From assembly GCF_000826545.1 (NCBI RefSeq), contig NZ_CDME01000010.1, positions 1-64,000 of the forward strand: a stretch of DNA of 64,000 nt. The letters run 5' to 3'. Positions 34,642 through 42,835 of this stretch are shown piece after piece; position 1 is the stretch's first letter; each line of letters starts with the position of its first letter. The DNA comes from Kibdelosporangium sp. MJ126-NF4 (GTDB taxonomy: Bacteria; Actinomycetota; Actinomycetes; Mycobacteriales; Pseudonocardiaceae). The position numbers and the translations under genes were made by a program. The notes under the pieces are model-generated. The model was not told the origin of the DNA, did no database searches, and saw nothing but the letters and a program-made list of their open reading frames with translations.

Positions 34642-34950
34642 CCCCCTGTGCAACCAATGTGGCCTTCGGTGCGCCACGTGCACCAAAGGCCACCTTCGTT
34701 GCGCCTCACGTTCTGCTCACCGGGCCGGAGGAGCACCGCGACCTCGGCCAGCGGCCCGACGAACCGGGGCGGCCAGCGCGAGCACCGCCACCACCGTGAC
34801 CGGGGCGACGGATCCGCCGAGCGCGAGCAGGACACCGGTGACGATCAGGACCGTGAACGCCAACTGGGTGCCGAACCCTCCGGCGAGGATGCCCGGTACC
34901 GACGGCCACATCGCCCGGCGCCCGGCGGTGTGCTGCTCGGTGATGGCGTC
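34638..34950 (-). pseudogene. Frameshifted remnant of a small membrane protein
   Basis: On the minus strand a frame from about 34950 reads LDDAITEQHTAGRRAMWPSV, then two hydrophobic segments (TQLAFTVLIVTGVLLALGG and VTVVAVLALAA), and then turns Arg-rich. In another frame the strand continues sensibly as FVGPLAEVAVLLRPGEQNV, with strong third-position GC, so one base has probably been gained or lost near 34762-34768. Upstream the frame runs straight into the tandem array at about 34970, so the N-terminus is missing. An intact 64-residue ORF (34911-34717) is an alternative reading. The family is not recognised. Confidence 0.4.
34659..34693 (+). terminator. Hairpin terminator after the GntR gene
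   Basis: Fourteen-base arms (34659-34672 and 34680-34693) pair with one G-T wobble around a seven-base loop. The arms include GTGGCCTT/AAGGCCAC. It is well placed to end the permease-GntR transcript. Confidence 0.65.
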
Positions 34951-34969
34951 GTCCAAGGGCTGGTGGCCG

Positions 34970-35185
34970 CGCAAAGGCAAGCGCAAGAGAGCAAGCGCAA
35001 GAGAGCAAGCGCGGGCGGGCAAGCGCGCTGGAGGCCTTGCGCGCAAGGGCAAGCGCAAGAGCAAGCGCGTAAGAGGTCTTGCGCGTTAGCGGGCGAGTGG
35101 GCGAGAGGTCTTGCGCGTAAGCGGGCAAGCGGCCTTGCGCGTAAGCGCATGGGTGGGCGAGAGGTCTTGCGCGCATAGCGCATGG
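34970..35185. repeat. Degenerate tandem array of about 25-40 bp units
   Basis: From 34970 the sequence is built from repeats of GCAAGCGCAAGA-type units, then from units headed AGGTCTTGCGCGTAAGCG or close variants (starts near 35031, 35070, 35103, 35133 and 35160). Units drift in length and sequence. Open frames here in several phases are by-products of the repetition. The array abuts the large inverted repeat and breaks into the membrane-protein remnant. Confidence 0.75.
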
Positions 35186-35955
35186 GTGGGGTTCGTGGTT
35201 GGTTTCCTCCCGTATGGCCTGGGCGCAGCCATACCATGGCGTGTCGGGAGGTCGGCCTACGCAAACCGACCCACAGCGCAGGCGATACCGACCTCCCGGC
35301 ACGCCGTGGTTTCCTTTGGCAGGTCACACGGGAGGGGACCGACCACGCTTCTTTTTCCAGGCGCGGGAAGTCACGTGGGCTGAGCCAACCGGGTGGACAG
35401 ACCATGTGTTGGTTTCCCTCTCGGCGGCCTGCCGTCCGGCGAGGACATCCTTCTTTGTGCCACAAGCGAACTCGAGCGTCGGGAACGAGCCCGACACAGC
35501 GGGCATCACAATCACGTCCGTGAGGCGGGCCTTCGGCGACGGCCGCACACACCGCGCCAGCAGCAGCCACGCGGCCGTGACAGTCACGCGGCTGCGGCAC
35601 GCACGCGATGGCAGCAGACACGCGATGGCAGCACTCACGTGTCATCGGGGGAAGAGAAAGAAAAGATGCCTCGCCGGCGGGCAGGCCGCCGAGAGGGGAC
35701 ACAAAGAACTCTGTTCGCCGAGCCGGTTCGCTTTGCCCACGCGGCTTCCTGGGTCGAGTGGGGGGCGCGGGGCGCCCCTCCCGTATGGCCTGCCAAAGGA
35801 AACCACGACGTGCCGGGAGGTCGGTACCGCCTCGCGCCGGGCACGCCAGTTTCGTAGGCCGACCTCCCGACACGCCATGGTATGGCTACGCCCAGGCCAT
35901 ACGGGAGGGACACCCCACGAACCACACCCCTGCGCTGGCGCGCAAGCCACACGCC
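35166..35955. repeat. About 790-bp imperfect inverted repeat (MITE-like or fold-back element)
   Basis: The two halves are reverse complements with scattered differences and indels. Best blocks pair 35208-35258 with about 35853-35906 (around 50 bp with one or two changes), 35286-35335 with about 35772-35830, and 35415-35450 with 35667-35700. The match extends outward to about 35166 and 35955. Shorter hairpins lie inside each arm (for example GTATGGC/GCCATAC and CGGGAGGTCGG/CCGACCTCCCG). There is no transposase and no credible coding sequence; several 100-350 codon frames in both strands are mirror images caused by the symmetry. Confidence 0.8.
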
Positions 35956-36040
35956 TGCTGACACGCAAAGCCATGCGCCCTGCGCTTTGCGCGCTCGCGA
36001 CATGCGCCTGCACATTCGCGCGCGTCGCACATTGACCAGG

Positions 36041-36145
36041 GTGTCCCAGTCGGGCCTCGACTATCTCCCGCCCTGGCTGGCCGGGTACGGCGTGGTGTTC
36101 ACCGTTCTCGGCACGGTGCTGGCGGTGCGCAGGGACGTGGTTTAG
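36041..36145 (+). other. Possible C-terminal membrane-protein fragment
   Basis: A short frame from GTG 36041 encodes 34 residues with one hydrophobic helix (WLAGYGVVFTVLGTVLAV) ending RRDVV. It looks like the tail of a membrane protein whose upstream part is not present next to the repeat element. It could also be chance. The stop overlaps the end of the convergent VIT gene. Confidence 0.25.
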
Positions 36146-36846
36146 ATGGCGGCGCCGACGAGGTGGCCGATGCCGTACGTGGCGGCCATCGCGACGATCC
36201 CGCCCGCCACGTTGCGGGCGATCGCGGGCAGCCGGGGCGCGCCGCCGAGCCGGGCGCTGCCCGAGCCGGTCAACGCCAGCGCGAGCACGGCGACCAGTAC
36301 CGTCAGCGACACCCGGAAGTCACCGGTGGGGACCAGGAAAGCCAGCAACGGCAACAGGGAACCCACGGTGAACGCCACGAAACTGGCCAACGCGGCCTGC
36401 CACGGGCTGGTCAGGTCCGCCGGGTCGATCCGCAGTTCGGCCTCCGCGTGCGCGGTGAGCGCGTCCTTGGCGGTGAGCTGCTCGGCTACCTGTTTCGCCA
36501 GTTCCGGCGACAGGCCTTTCTCCTCGTAGATCCCCGCGAGTTCGCGCAGTTCCGACTGCGGTGTCTCGGCCAGTTCCCTGCGTTCCTGGTCGAGTAGCGC
36601 TTTTTCCGCGTCCCGCTGACTGGAGACCGAGACGTACTCACCCGCGGCCATCGACATCGCACCGGCGAACATCCCGGCGAATCCGGCGGTCAGGATCTGC
36701 GGGACCGAGGTCGTCGCGCCCGCGACACCCAGTACCAGGCTCGCGGTGGACACGACACCGTCATTGGCGCCGAGCACACCGGCACGCAGCCAGTTCAGTC
36801 GAGCCCCGGTGTCCTCATGCGGCTCGTGGTGCACCTCAGCTGTCAC
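36142..36846 (-). CDS. VIT1/CCC1-family transporter (iron/manganese)
   Basis: A 234-residue membrane protein. Helix 1 contains the signature LRAGVLGANDGVVSTASLVLGVAGA and helix 2 GMFAGAMSMAAGEYVSVSSQRDAEK; both belong to the VIT/CCC1 family, which moves Fe2+ or Mn2+ out of the cytosol. A charged cytosolic loop rich in Glu (about 85-140, likely metal-binding) leads to three C-terminal helices. I start it at GTG 36846 (VTAEVHHEPHEDTGARLNWL); the open frame is longer but has no family character upstream. Confidence 0.88.
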   Translation of the reverse strand: MTAEVHHEPHEDTGARLNWLRAGVLGANDGVVSTASLVLGVAGATTSVPQILTAGFAGMFAGAMSMAAGEYVSVSSQRDAEKALLDQERRELAETPQSELRELAGIYEEKGLSPELAKQVAEQLTAKDALTAHAEAELRIDPADLTSPWQAALASFVAFTVGSLLPLLAFLVPTGDFRVSLTVLVAVLALALTGSGSARLGGAPRLPAIARNVAGGIVAMAATYGIGHLVGAAI

Positions 36847-36930
36847 GGACAGAGCGTAGGTCAACGACAACCATTCGGCCTCTCGTGCGCGACCGGCGGG
36901 TTTCGGACACCCGGGGACTAGGCTTGGCTT

Positions 36931-37341
36931 GTGGCAGCTTGTTTGTTCTGTGAGATCGTGGCCGGGCGCGAACCGGCGTTCGTGGTGACCGCCGAGCCCG
37001 CCGGTACGGCGTTCCTCGACACCAGGCCGGTGTTCAAGGGACACGTTCTGGTCGTCCCGCCGACCCACATCGGGACCTTCGCCGACCTGCCCGCGCCGGA
37101 CCTGGCCGGGTATTTCGGCTTCGTGCAACGGATCGCGGTCGCGGTCAAGGACGGACTCGGCGCGCAGGGCACGTTCGTGGCGATGAACAACACCGTCAGC
37201 CAGAGCGTGCCGCACCTGCACACCCATGTCGTGCCGCGGACCAAAGGCGACGGTCTGCGCGGGTTCTTCTGGCCGAGAACCAAGTACACCTCCGACGAGG
37301 AAGCCGAGACGTACGCCGCCGACATCCGAGCGAAGGTGTGA
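36931..37341 (+). CDS. HIT family nucleotide hydrolase/transferase
   Basis: A 136-residue HIT protein. CLFCEIVAGREPAFVV opens the fold and the catalytic triad motif is HLHTHVV. Such proteins hydrolyse adenosine phosphoramidates, Ap4A or related nucleotides. The GTG start at 36931 follows a TAGGCT hexamer by 6 bases with no clear ribosome site, so the message may be leaderless. It is followed after one base by the PLP enzyme gene and probably shares its transcript. Confidence 0.9.
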   Translation: MAACLFCEIVAGREPAFVVTAEPAGTAFLDTRPVFKGHVLVVPPTHIGTFADLPAPDLAGYFGFVQRIAVAVKDGLGAQGTFVAMNNTVSQSVPHLHTHVVPRTKGDGLRGFFWPRTKYTSDEEAETYAADIRAKV

Positions 37342-37342
37342 C

Positions 37343-38356
37343 ATGCCGATCGACCTCACGAGCCAGCCCCGTGTCGCGCTCGGCCACTGGCCGACACCCG
37401 TCGAGGACTGCCCGAGGCTGACCGAGGCGCTCGGCGGGCCGCGGATCCTGGTCAAGCGCGACGACGTGAACGGGCTCGGCGTGGGCGGGAACAAGCTGCG
37501 CAAAGCGGAATTCCTGCTCGCCAAGGCGCTCGCCGACGGCGCGGACACCGTCATCACGTTCGGTGCCGTGCAGACCAACCACGGACGGCAGACCGCCGCC
37601 GCGTGCGCCCGGCTCGGCCTGCGGTGCGAGCTCGTCCTGACGAGGTCCGTGCCGATGTCCGGGGAGGCCTACGAGCGGTCCGGCAACATCGTCCTGGACG
37701 ACCTGTACGGCGCGCACGTCCACCTCTGTGACACCCCGGAGCAGACGGGGGACGTCTACGACCAGATCGTCGCGCGGGCCCAGGCGGAGGGCCGCAAGAC
37801 CGCCACCGTCCCCGTCGGCGGGTCCAACGCCGTGGGTGTGTTGGGCTACGTGGCCGCCGCCGACGAACTGCACACGCAACTGGCGGACGTCGAGGTCGAC
37901 CGGATCATGGTTGCCGTGGGCAGCGCCGGGACGGCGGCTGGGCTCGCGCTGGGCATCCACCTGCTCGACTGGCCGGTGATCCTGGACGGCGCGTGCATAT
38001 CGCACACGACTGACGAGTCGATGGCCGACATCCGCAGGCTCGTGGGGGACACCGCGGCCCTGCTCGGTGTTCCACCGGGCGACCTGGCGCACGTGCGGCT
38101 GTCGGACGGCGCGGTCGGCCCTGGCTACGGCGTGCCGACAGCGCAGATGTGGGAGGCACTGCGGCTGTTCGCGCGAACCGAGGGAATCACGCTTGATCCC
38201 GTCTATTCCGGGAAAGCAGCCAGCGCGCTTGTGGCTGCTGTGCGCAGTGGGGCCGTTGGGGCTGATGAAACTGTTGTGTTCGTGCACACCGGTGGACTGC
38301 CGGGTCTGTTCGCCTATGCTCCGGAACTGGTTCGTTCGAGCGAAAACCAGCCGTAG
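37343..38356 (+). CDS. PLP-dependent D-cysteine desulfhydrase/ACC deaminase-like enzyme
   Basis: A 337-residue fold-type II PLP enzyme. The Schiff-base Lys lies in GVGGNKLRKAEFLL, the substrate loop is AVQTNHGRQTAAACARLGL, and the phosphate-binding glycine loop is VGSAGTAAGLALG. This is the family of D-cysteine desulfhydrase and 1-aminocyclopropane-1-carboxylate deaminase; sequence inspection cannot settle which. The ATG lies just after the HIT stop. Confidence 0.85.
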   Translation: MPIDLTSQPRVALGHWPTPVEDCPRLTEALGGPRILVKRDDVNGLGVGGNKLRKAEFLLAKALADGADTVITFGAVQTNHGRQTAAACARLGLRCELVLTRSVPMSGEAYERSGNIVLDDLYGAHVHLCDTPEQTGDVYDQIVARAQAEGRKTATVPVGGSNAVGVLGYVAAADELHTQLADVEVDRIMVAVGSAGTAAGLALGIHLLDWPVILDGACISHTTDESMADIRRLVGDTAALLGVPPGDLAHVRLSDGAVGPGYGVPTAQMWEALRLFARTEGITLDPVYSGKAASALVAAVRSGAVGADETVVFVHTGGLPGLFAYAPELVRSSENQP

Positions 38357-38360
38357 GTAT

Positions 38361-38383
38361 CCCGCGCGGCCACACAGCGCGGG
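38361..38383 (+). terminator. Possible hairpin terminator after the PLP enzyme
   Basis: Seven-base arms CCCGCGC and GCGCGGG (38361-38367, 38377-38383) surround a nine-base loop, starting four bases past the stop codon. No T run follows. Modest stem; position is the main argument. Confidence 0.4.
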
Positions 38384-38421
38384 AACATGGGCCCGGGTGG
38401 GGCTGACGAAAGGCAGGTCCC

Positions 38422-39330
38422 ATGGGGCACAGCAACAAAACCCGGCTGGCCGTGCTGTCGGCAGTTCTGACGACTGTTGCCGTTCTGGCATTGAGCCTGC
38501 TGGTGACCGCGCCCCTGAGTCTGTGGGTCGGGGTCATGGTGGTGGCGAACGCGATCGCCATTCTGGTCTCGATCCAGGTGGTGCACCGCCGCGAGCAGGC
38601 GGAGTTACGCAAGGTGATGGAAGAGCAGCGCGCGGCCAGGACCGCGGACGAACCAGCCGCCGAACAGCCGGTGCCGTCGTCGGAGCCGGAGACGCCCACG
38701 CACGTGCAGTACCCGGTGTCCGCCGTGCCGCTGCCCAGTTCCGAGGTCGACTACCGTTTCCTGTTCTCGGCGACCGTCTGCTGGCGCCAGGCCAGCCCGA
38801 AGAACTCCGTCCCGCACGCGAGCCCCGGGGACCTGGCCGTGCACTGGATCCTGACGCGTGCCCGCGAGCTGACCGTGCTGGAGAGGCCGGAGGAGCACCG
38901 GGTCGTCCAGCACCGCCTCGCGGTCGCTCTCGGCACGGCTCTGGCCGAGCCGTACGGCCACGTGGTCGCGTGGGCCGTCGACGTCTCGCTGACGATGACC
39001 GACGAGGACGCCCGCCGCCTCGACCGGCTCGCCGAACTGCGCAAGCACGAGCGCATGTGGGAGCAGGAGCGGCGGATGGAGATCAGCATGCGCCGTTACC
39101 TCAGTGAGGACGTGCTCAAGGACACCGGCAGCGCGGTCGTGTGGTGGCTGGCCCGGCACACCGACCAGATCGAGAACAGCGTGGAGATGATCGGCCACCT
39201 CGCCCAGTTGACCGCGGCGGCCAACAGCAGGGAGATTCCCGGCCCCGAGCTGCTGCGCGCGATCCAGGCGGCCGAGAACGGCAGGCACATCAACGGCTCC
39301 GCCCAGGACCACCGAACACCGGATCACTGA
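38422..39330 (+). CDS. Uncharacterised membrane protein with large cytosolic domain
   Basis: A 302-residue protein not recognised as a named family. Two membrane helices lie at about 9-30 and 33-53, followed by a basic coiled stretch (RREQAELRKVMEEQRAAR), a Pro/Glu linker (about 70-105), and a soluble domain with alternating strands and helices, including a charged helix rich in Arg and Glu (HERMWEQERRMEISMRR). The soluble part has no nucleotide-binding or catalytic motif I can name. AAAGGCAGG upstream supports the ATG. No clear operon partner. Confidence 0.75.
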   Translation: MGHSNKTRLAVLSAVLTTVAVLALSLLVTAPLSLWVGVMVVANAIAILVSIQVVHRREQAELRKVMEEQRAARTADEPAAEQPVPSSEPETPTHVQYPVSAVPLPSSEVDYRFLFSATVCWRQASPKNSVPHASPGDLAVHWILTRARELTVLERPEEHRVVQHRLAVALGTALAEPYGHVVAWAVDVSLTMTDEDARRLDRLAELRKHERMWEQERRMEISMRRYLSEDVLKDTGSAVVWWLARHTDQIENSVEMIGHLAQLTAAANSREIPGPELLRAIQAAENGRHINGSAQDHRTPDH

Positions 39331-39538
39331 TTGTCGTTGTGATTTCCCGTGTTGCGCGCGTAGTTCGTCAACTCGGGACGTTCGCGCGCGGGTGACGGCT
39401 CTCAGCGGGGTGATCGCGCATACTGGCGACGGGCTCGGCGTGGGTCACACATGCCCTGGCCGGATATCCGGGCTGGTCGCGTCGCCGTCCGTGATATCGA
39501 GGTGTGCAGGAACGTCCCGGCAAAGGGAGTGGCAGGAC

Positions 39539-40105
39539 ATGATCCGGATCGGACTCGGCGTACTGGCGTGCGGCGTCCTTGTGCTGGGCGGGTGCGCTTC
39601 GCGCGGACAGGGGATCACCATGGCGACCCCGCCGCCGAGCCCGACCAGGCTGTCCCCGGAGATCACCCTGCCGCTGGACGTCCGGCAGTACGCCAATGAT
39701 CCCTGCTCGATGCTCACACCCGGTCAACCGGTCACAAAGGACCTCGTCGCAGGCAGCAACGAAGGCGCCAACACCTGCGCCTGGCGGGCCAGGACACCGC
39801 AGCAGCCGCTGATGACCGCGACCGTCGACCTGGCCACCGGCGGGCTGGAAGCCCTCTACGGCAAGCGGAACAGGCTGCCGTTCTTCGAGGCCACGCAGGT
39901 ACAGGGATACCCGGCTGTCCGCTACGACCCGGAACGGGCCGTGCCCGACGAGGGCCGCTGCACGGTGAGCGTCGGCGTTGCCGAGGACGCGCTGCTGACG
40001 ATCACCACCACGATCGCCGACCCGAAGACCCTGAACTACCCGGTTCCGTGCCCCGACGCGGAACTGCTGGCCAACGCGATCGTGGCGGACATCATCAAGC
40101 GCTAG
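39539..40105 (+). CDS. DUF3558-family lipoprotein
   Basis: A 188-residue secreted lipoprotein. A signal peptide ends in the lipobox VLGGC (acylated Cys19). A Pro-rich tether follows and then the DUF3558 domain, which starts at DPCSMLTPGQ and contains paired cysteines (C-x(n)-NTCAW; RCTV; VPCPD) likely forming disulfides. Such lipoproteins are abundant in Pseudonocardiales; their function is unknown. The ATG is set by GGCAGG upstream. Confidence 0.88.
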   Translation: MIRIGLGVLACGVLVLGGCASRGQGITMATPPPSPTRLSPEITLPLDVRQYANDPCSMLTPGQPVTKDLVAGSNEGANTCAWRARTPQQPLMTATVDLATGGLEALYGKRNRLPFFEATQVQGYPAVRYDPERAVPDEGRCTVSVGVAEDALLTITTTIADPKTLNYPVPCPDAELLANAIVADIIKR

Positions 40106-40190
40106 TGCGGTGTCCACGGACGTTGCCGGTGTCATCGGCGGAAACCTGGGCCGTCGAGGGCCCGGTGAACGTTCGTGGACACCGCACTAG
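40102..40190. repeat. Palindromic element with 23-bp arms and CTAG ends
   Basis: Arms 40102-40124 and 40168-40190 are reverse complements with one mismatch, each bounded by CTAG at the outside and AACGT at the inside. The 43-base centre holds the stop codon of the frameshifted LAL gene. It separates convergent genes, so it may act as a bidirectional terminator, but the CTAG edges look like a dispersed REP/MITE unit. Confidence 0.65.
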
Positions 40191-42835
40191 TACTGCTGAG
40201 GTTCTCCGCTCCCCAGCGGGCCAGCGCCACCCGTGAGGTCAGCCCGAGCTTGGCGTAGCTGTTGCGCAGGTGCGTCTCCACGGTCCGCTGGCTCAGAAAC
40301 AGCCGCCCGGCGATGTCGGCGTTGGACAGACCGTCGGCGAGCAGCCTGACAACGTCCGACTCCCGTGTGGACAGTGGCCCGGTCGTTCGGCTGGTGGCCG
40401 CGCGGATCCGCACTCCCAGCGACCGGGCCACCTGGCGAGCCCGGTTGACCCACGGCACTGCCCCGGCCCGCTCGAACACCGCCAACGCCTCGAGGACAGC
40501 CCCGGTGTCGGCAAGGTCGAGCTTGGCCTGCGCGGCGAACAGCGGCGCTCCCATGGCCTCCAGCCGCGCCACGGCGTCCGCCAACAGGTCCTTGTCGCCA
40601 GTCCGGTTGGCCGTGAACCGGTCGGCGAGCGCGACCGCCAGCGTCGCCTCGGTACCGAAGGCCCGCAGCGCGCTTTCCGCGTACCCCGGGGTGAAAACCG
40701 GGCGGATCATGGCCGCGTACGGGTCGCAGAACAACGAGAAGTACCGGAACTCCTGCTCACCCGGCTCGGCCTCGGAATGCAGCGCGATGGTGCTCTCGGC
40801 CAGCCGGATCACCTCGAGCACACCGAGATCCGGCACCTGGCAGACCTGCCGCGCCCTGGCCAGGTCCGCGGCCGCCTCGGTCAGCGCTCCCTGCTCGGCA
40901 CGCAGGAACGCGCGCTGGGCCAGCGTCCTGGCCTGGTAGCGGGGCAGTTGCGCGGCGAGCTCCATCGCGGTGTCGATCTCGGTGATCGCGGCGGCGATGT
41001 CCCCGGTCAGGTAACGCGCGCACGACAGCACGTACCGCGAATAGCTCGCGTGTGTGGGTATCTCGACCGAGTGCTTGTTGTTCACGGCTTCCAGCGCGTA
41101 GTCGACCGCGCCGCGGACGTTGCCGGTCAGCGCGTGCAGCGGGCTCAGCACCACGCTGATGCGCTGTGCCTGGAACGCCTGCTCCGGGTCGCACTGCGCG
41201 GCGTATCCGAACGCCTTCTCCCCGTAGGCGAGCGCGTCGGTGAACTCGCTGTCGAGCATCGCTGTGATGGTCTTGCCCAGGTAGCCGACTGCCCGCGCGG
41301 TCACGGGACGGCTCTCGTCCTCCGCGAGCTTGCCCATGTGCGCGGTGGCGGTGCGCAGGTCGGCTTCCTGGTCGTGGCGCATCACGAACACGAACTGGTG
41401 CACGACCGTCTCGGGGTAGTCGTCGCGGATCGCCTCGGCCACGCTGGCCAGATCCCGCCGCGCGTCGAGGCTGTCCTGGCGTTCGGCGTTGAGCAGGGCG
41501 AGCCGGAACCGCAGCTTGGCCGCCGCGGCCGGTACCCCGTGCCGGTCAGCGGCCTCGATCCCCTCCTGCCACGCCTGGATCGCCTCGTCGAACCTGCCGA
41601 CGGCTTGGTGGGCGCGGCCGATGCCGTCGGTGAGGCCCGGGATCTCCCTGGGATTGGCCACTTCGGCGGCCGCCCGCAGGTAACGGATCGCCTCGTCGGT
41701 GGCCCGCATCGCCAGTGCACGCCGCCCTGCCAGCGCCATGATCCGGGCCGCCCGGCCCGGATCGACCAGGTCGCCCGCCTCCCGGTAGTGCGGCGCCAAC
41801 GTGAGCACGTCGTTGTTGTTGGCGCCCTCGACAGCCGCGATCACCGCCGCGTGCAGCGCCCGCCGCTCGGCGATGGTCATCTCCGCGTAGGCGACCTCCG
41901 CGTACAGCGGGTGCGCGACCTGGTACGACAGGCTCCGACCGGCCGTGTGCTCGGTGACCAGGCCCTCGGTGATCAGCCGCTTCAGCGCCGTGGGCGCGTC
42001 GCAGATCGCGCGCAGCACCTCGCCGCTGGCGGCCTGCCCCGCCACGGCGACGGTTTCCAGCAGTGCGCGCTCGGTGTCACCGAGGGTGCGCAGCCGGTCG
42101 AGCACGACGTCACGCACGATCACCGGCACCGCGCTGGAGCGGTGCAGCCCACCGTGGACGAGCGCGGTGACGAACAGCGGCACACCCTTGGCGCGCCGGG
42201 TGATGTCGTCGAGCAGGTCGTCCGCCGGTGACGTGCCGAGCAGGTCGGCGGCCAGTTCCGCGACGTCCGTGTCGGCCAGTGGCGTCACCGTGATCTCGGT
42301 GCCGGATCGGCGGACCGTGGCGCCGAGGTTGTCCAGCGGGGGATTGGCCTCACCGGGCCGGTACGCGCCGAGGACGAGCACGTCGGTGACGTTGCGGCCG
42401 AGGTAGTGCACCAGTTCCACTGTGCCCCGGTCGGCCCAGTGCAGGTCGTCGACGAAGAACACGGCCGGTGCGAGGCTCTGCACGAGCCGCGCCACGGCGT
42501 CGAACAACCTGGTGCGGTTGAGATCCGGGTCGCCGTCCAGATAGGCGGGCCGGGATCTCCTGGTACGCCAGCAGCCTGCCGAGGCACTCCTCCCCGAACG
42601 CGTCCGCGTGCGGCCGGATCGCGTCGACGATCGGCCCGTAGGCCAGCCCGGCCTGCAGCGGGTGGGCCTGGGCGCGCAGCACGGTCATCCCGCGCTCGGC
42701 CGCCGTCTCCAGCGCCTGCCCGGCCAGCCGGGACTTGCCGATCCCGGCCTCGCCGCGCAGCAACACCATGCCCTGCGCCGAATCGAGCGCCGCGCGCAAC
42801 GCCGCCAGTTCGGTGTCCCGCCCGATGATTCTCAT
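40132..42835 (-). pseudogene. LAL-type LuxR regulator (ATPase-HTH), frameshifted
   Basis: Two frames together encode one LAL regulator. The first, from ATG 42835, reads MRIIGRDTELAALRAALD with Walker A GEAGIGKS and ends at GRLLAYQEIPAR; the frame that follows resumes with YLDGDPDLNRTRLFDAV, Walker B FFVDDLHWAD, the TPR-like middle and a C-terminal LuxR HTH (SNADIAGRLFLSQRTVETHLRNSYAKLGL). An extra base in the GCGGGCCGGG stretch at about 42543-42552 explains the break. It is a close paralogue of the intact gene just upstream, with which it overlaps ATGA. Its last 20 residues come from the palindromic repeat. It could be a true pseudogene or a sequencing error. Confidence 0.75.

Noticed and set aside
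34845..36035. Several overlapping frames of 100-350 codons in both strands
   Set aside because: The proteins repeat the same phrases in mirror positions (for example GRPT, LPARRGFLW, HAMVW), because they are read from the two arms of one inverted repeat. This is repeat structure and not genes.
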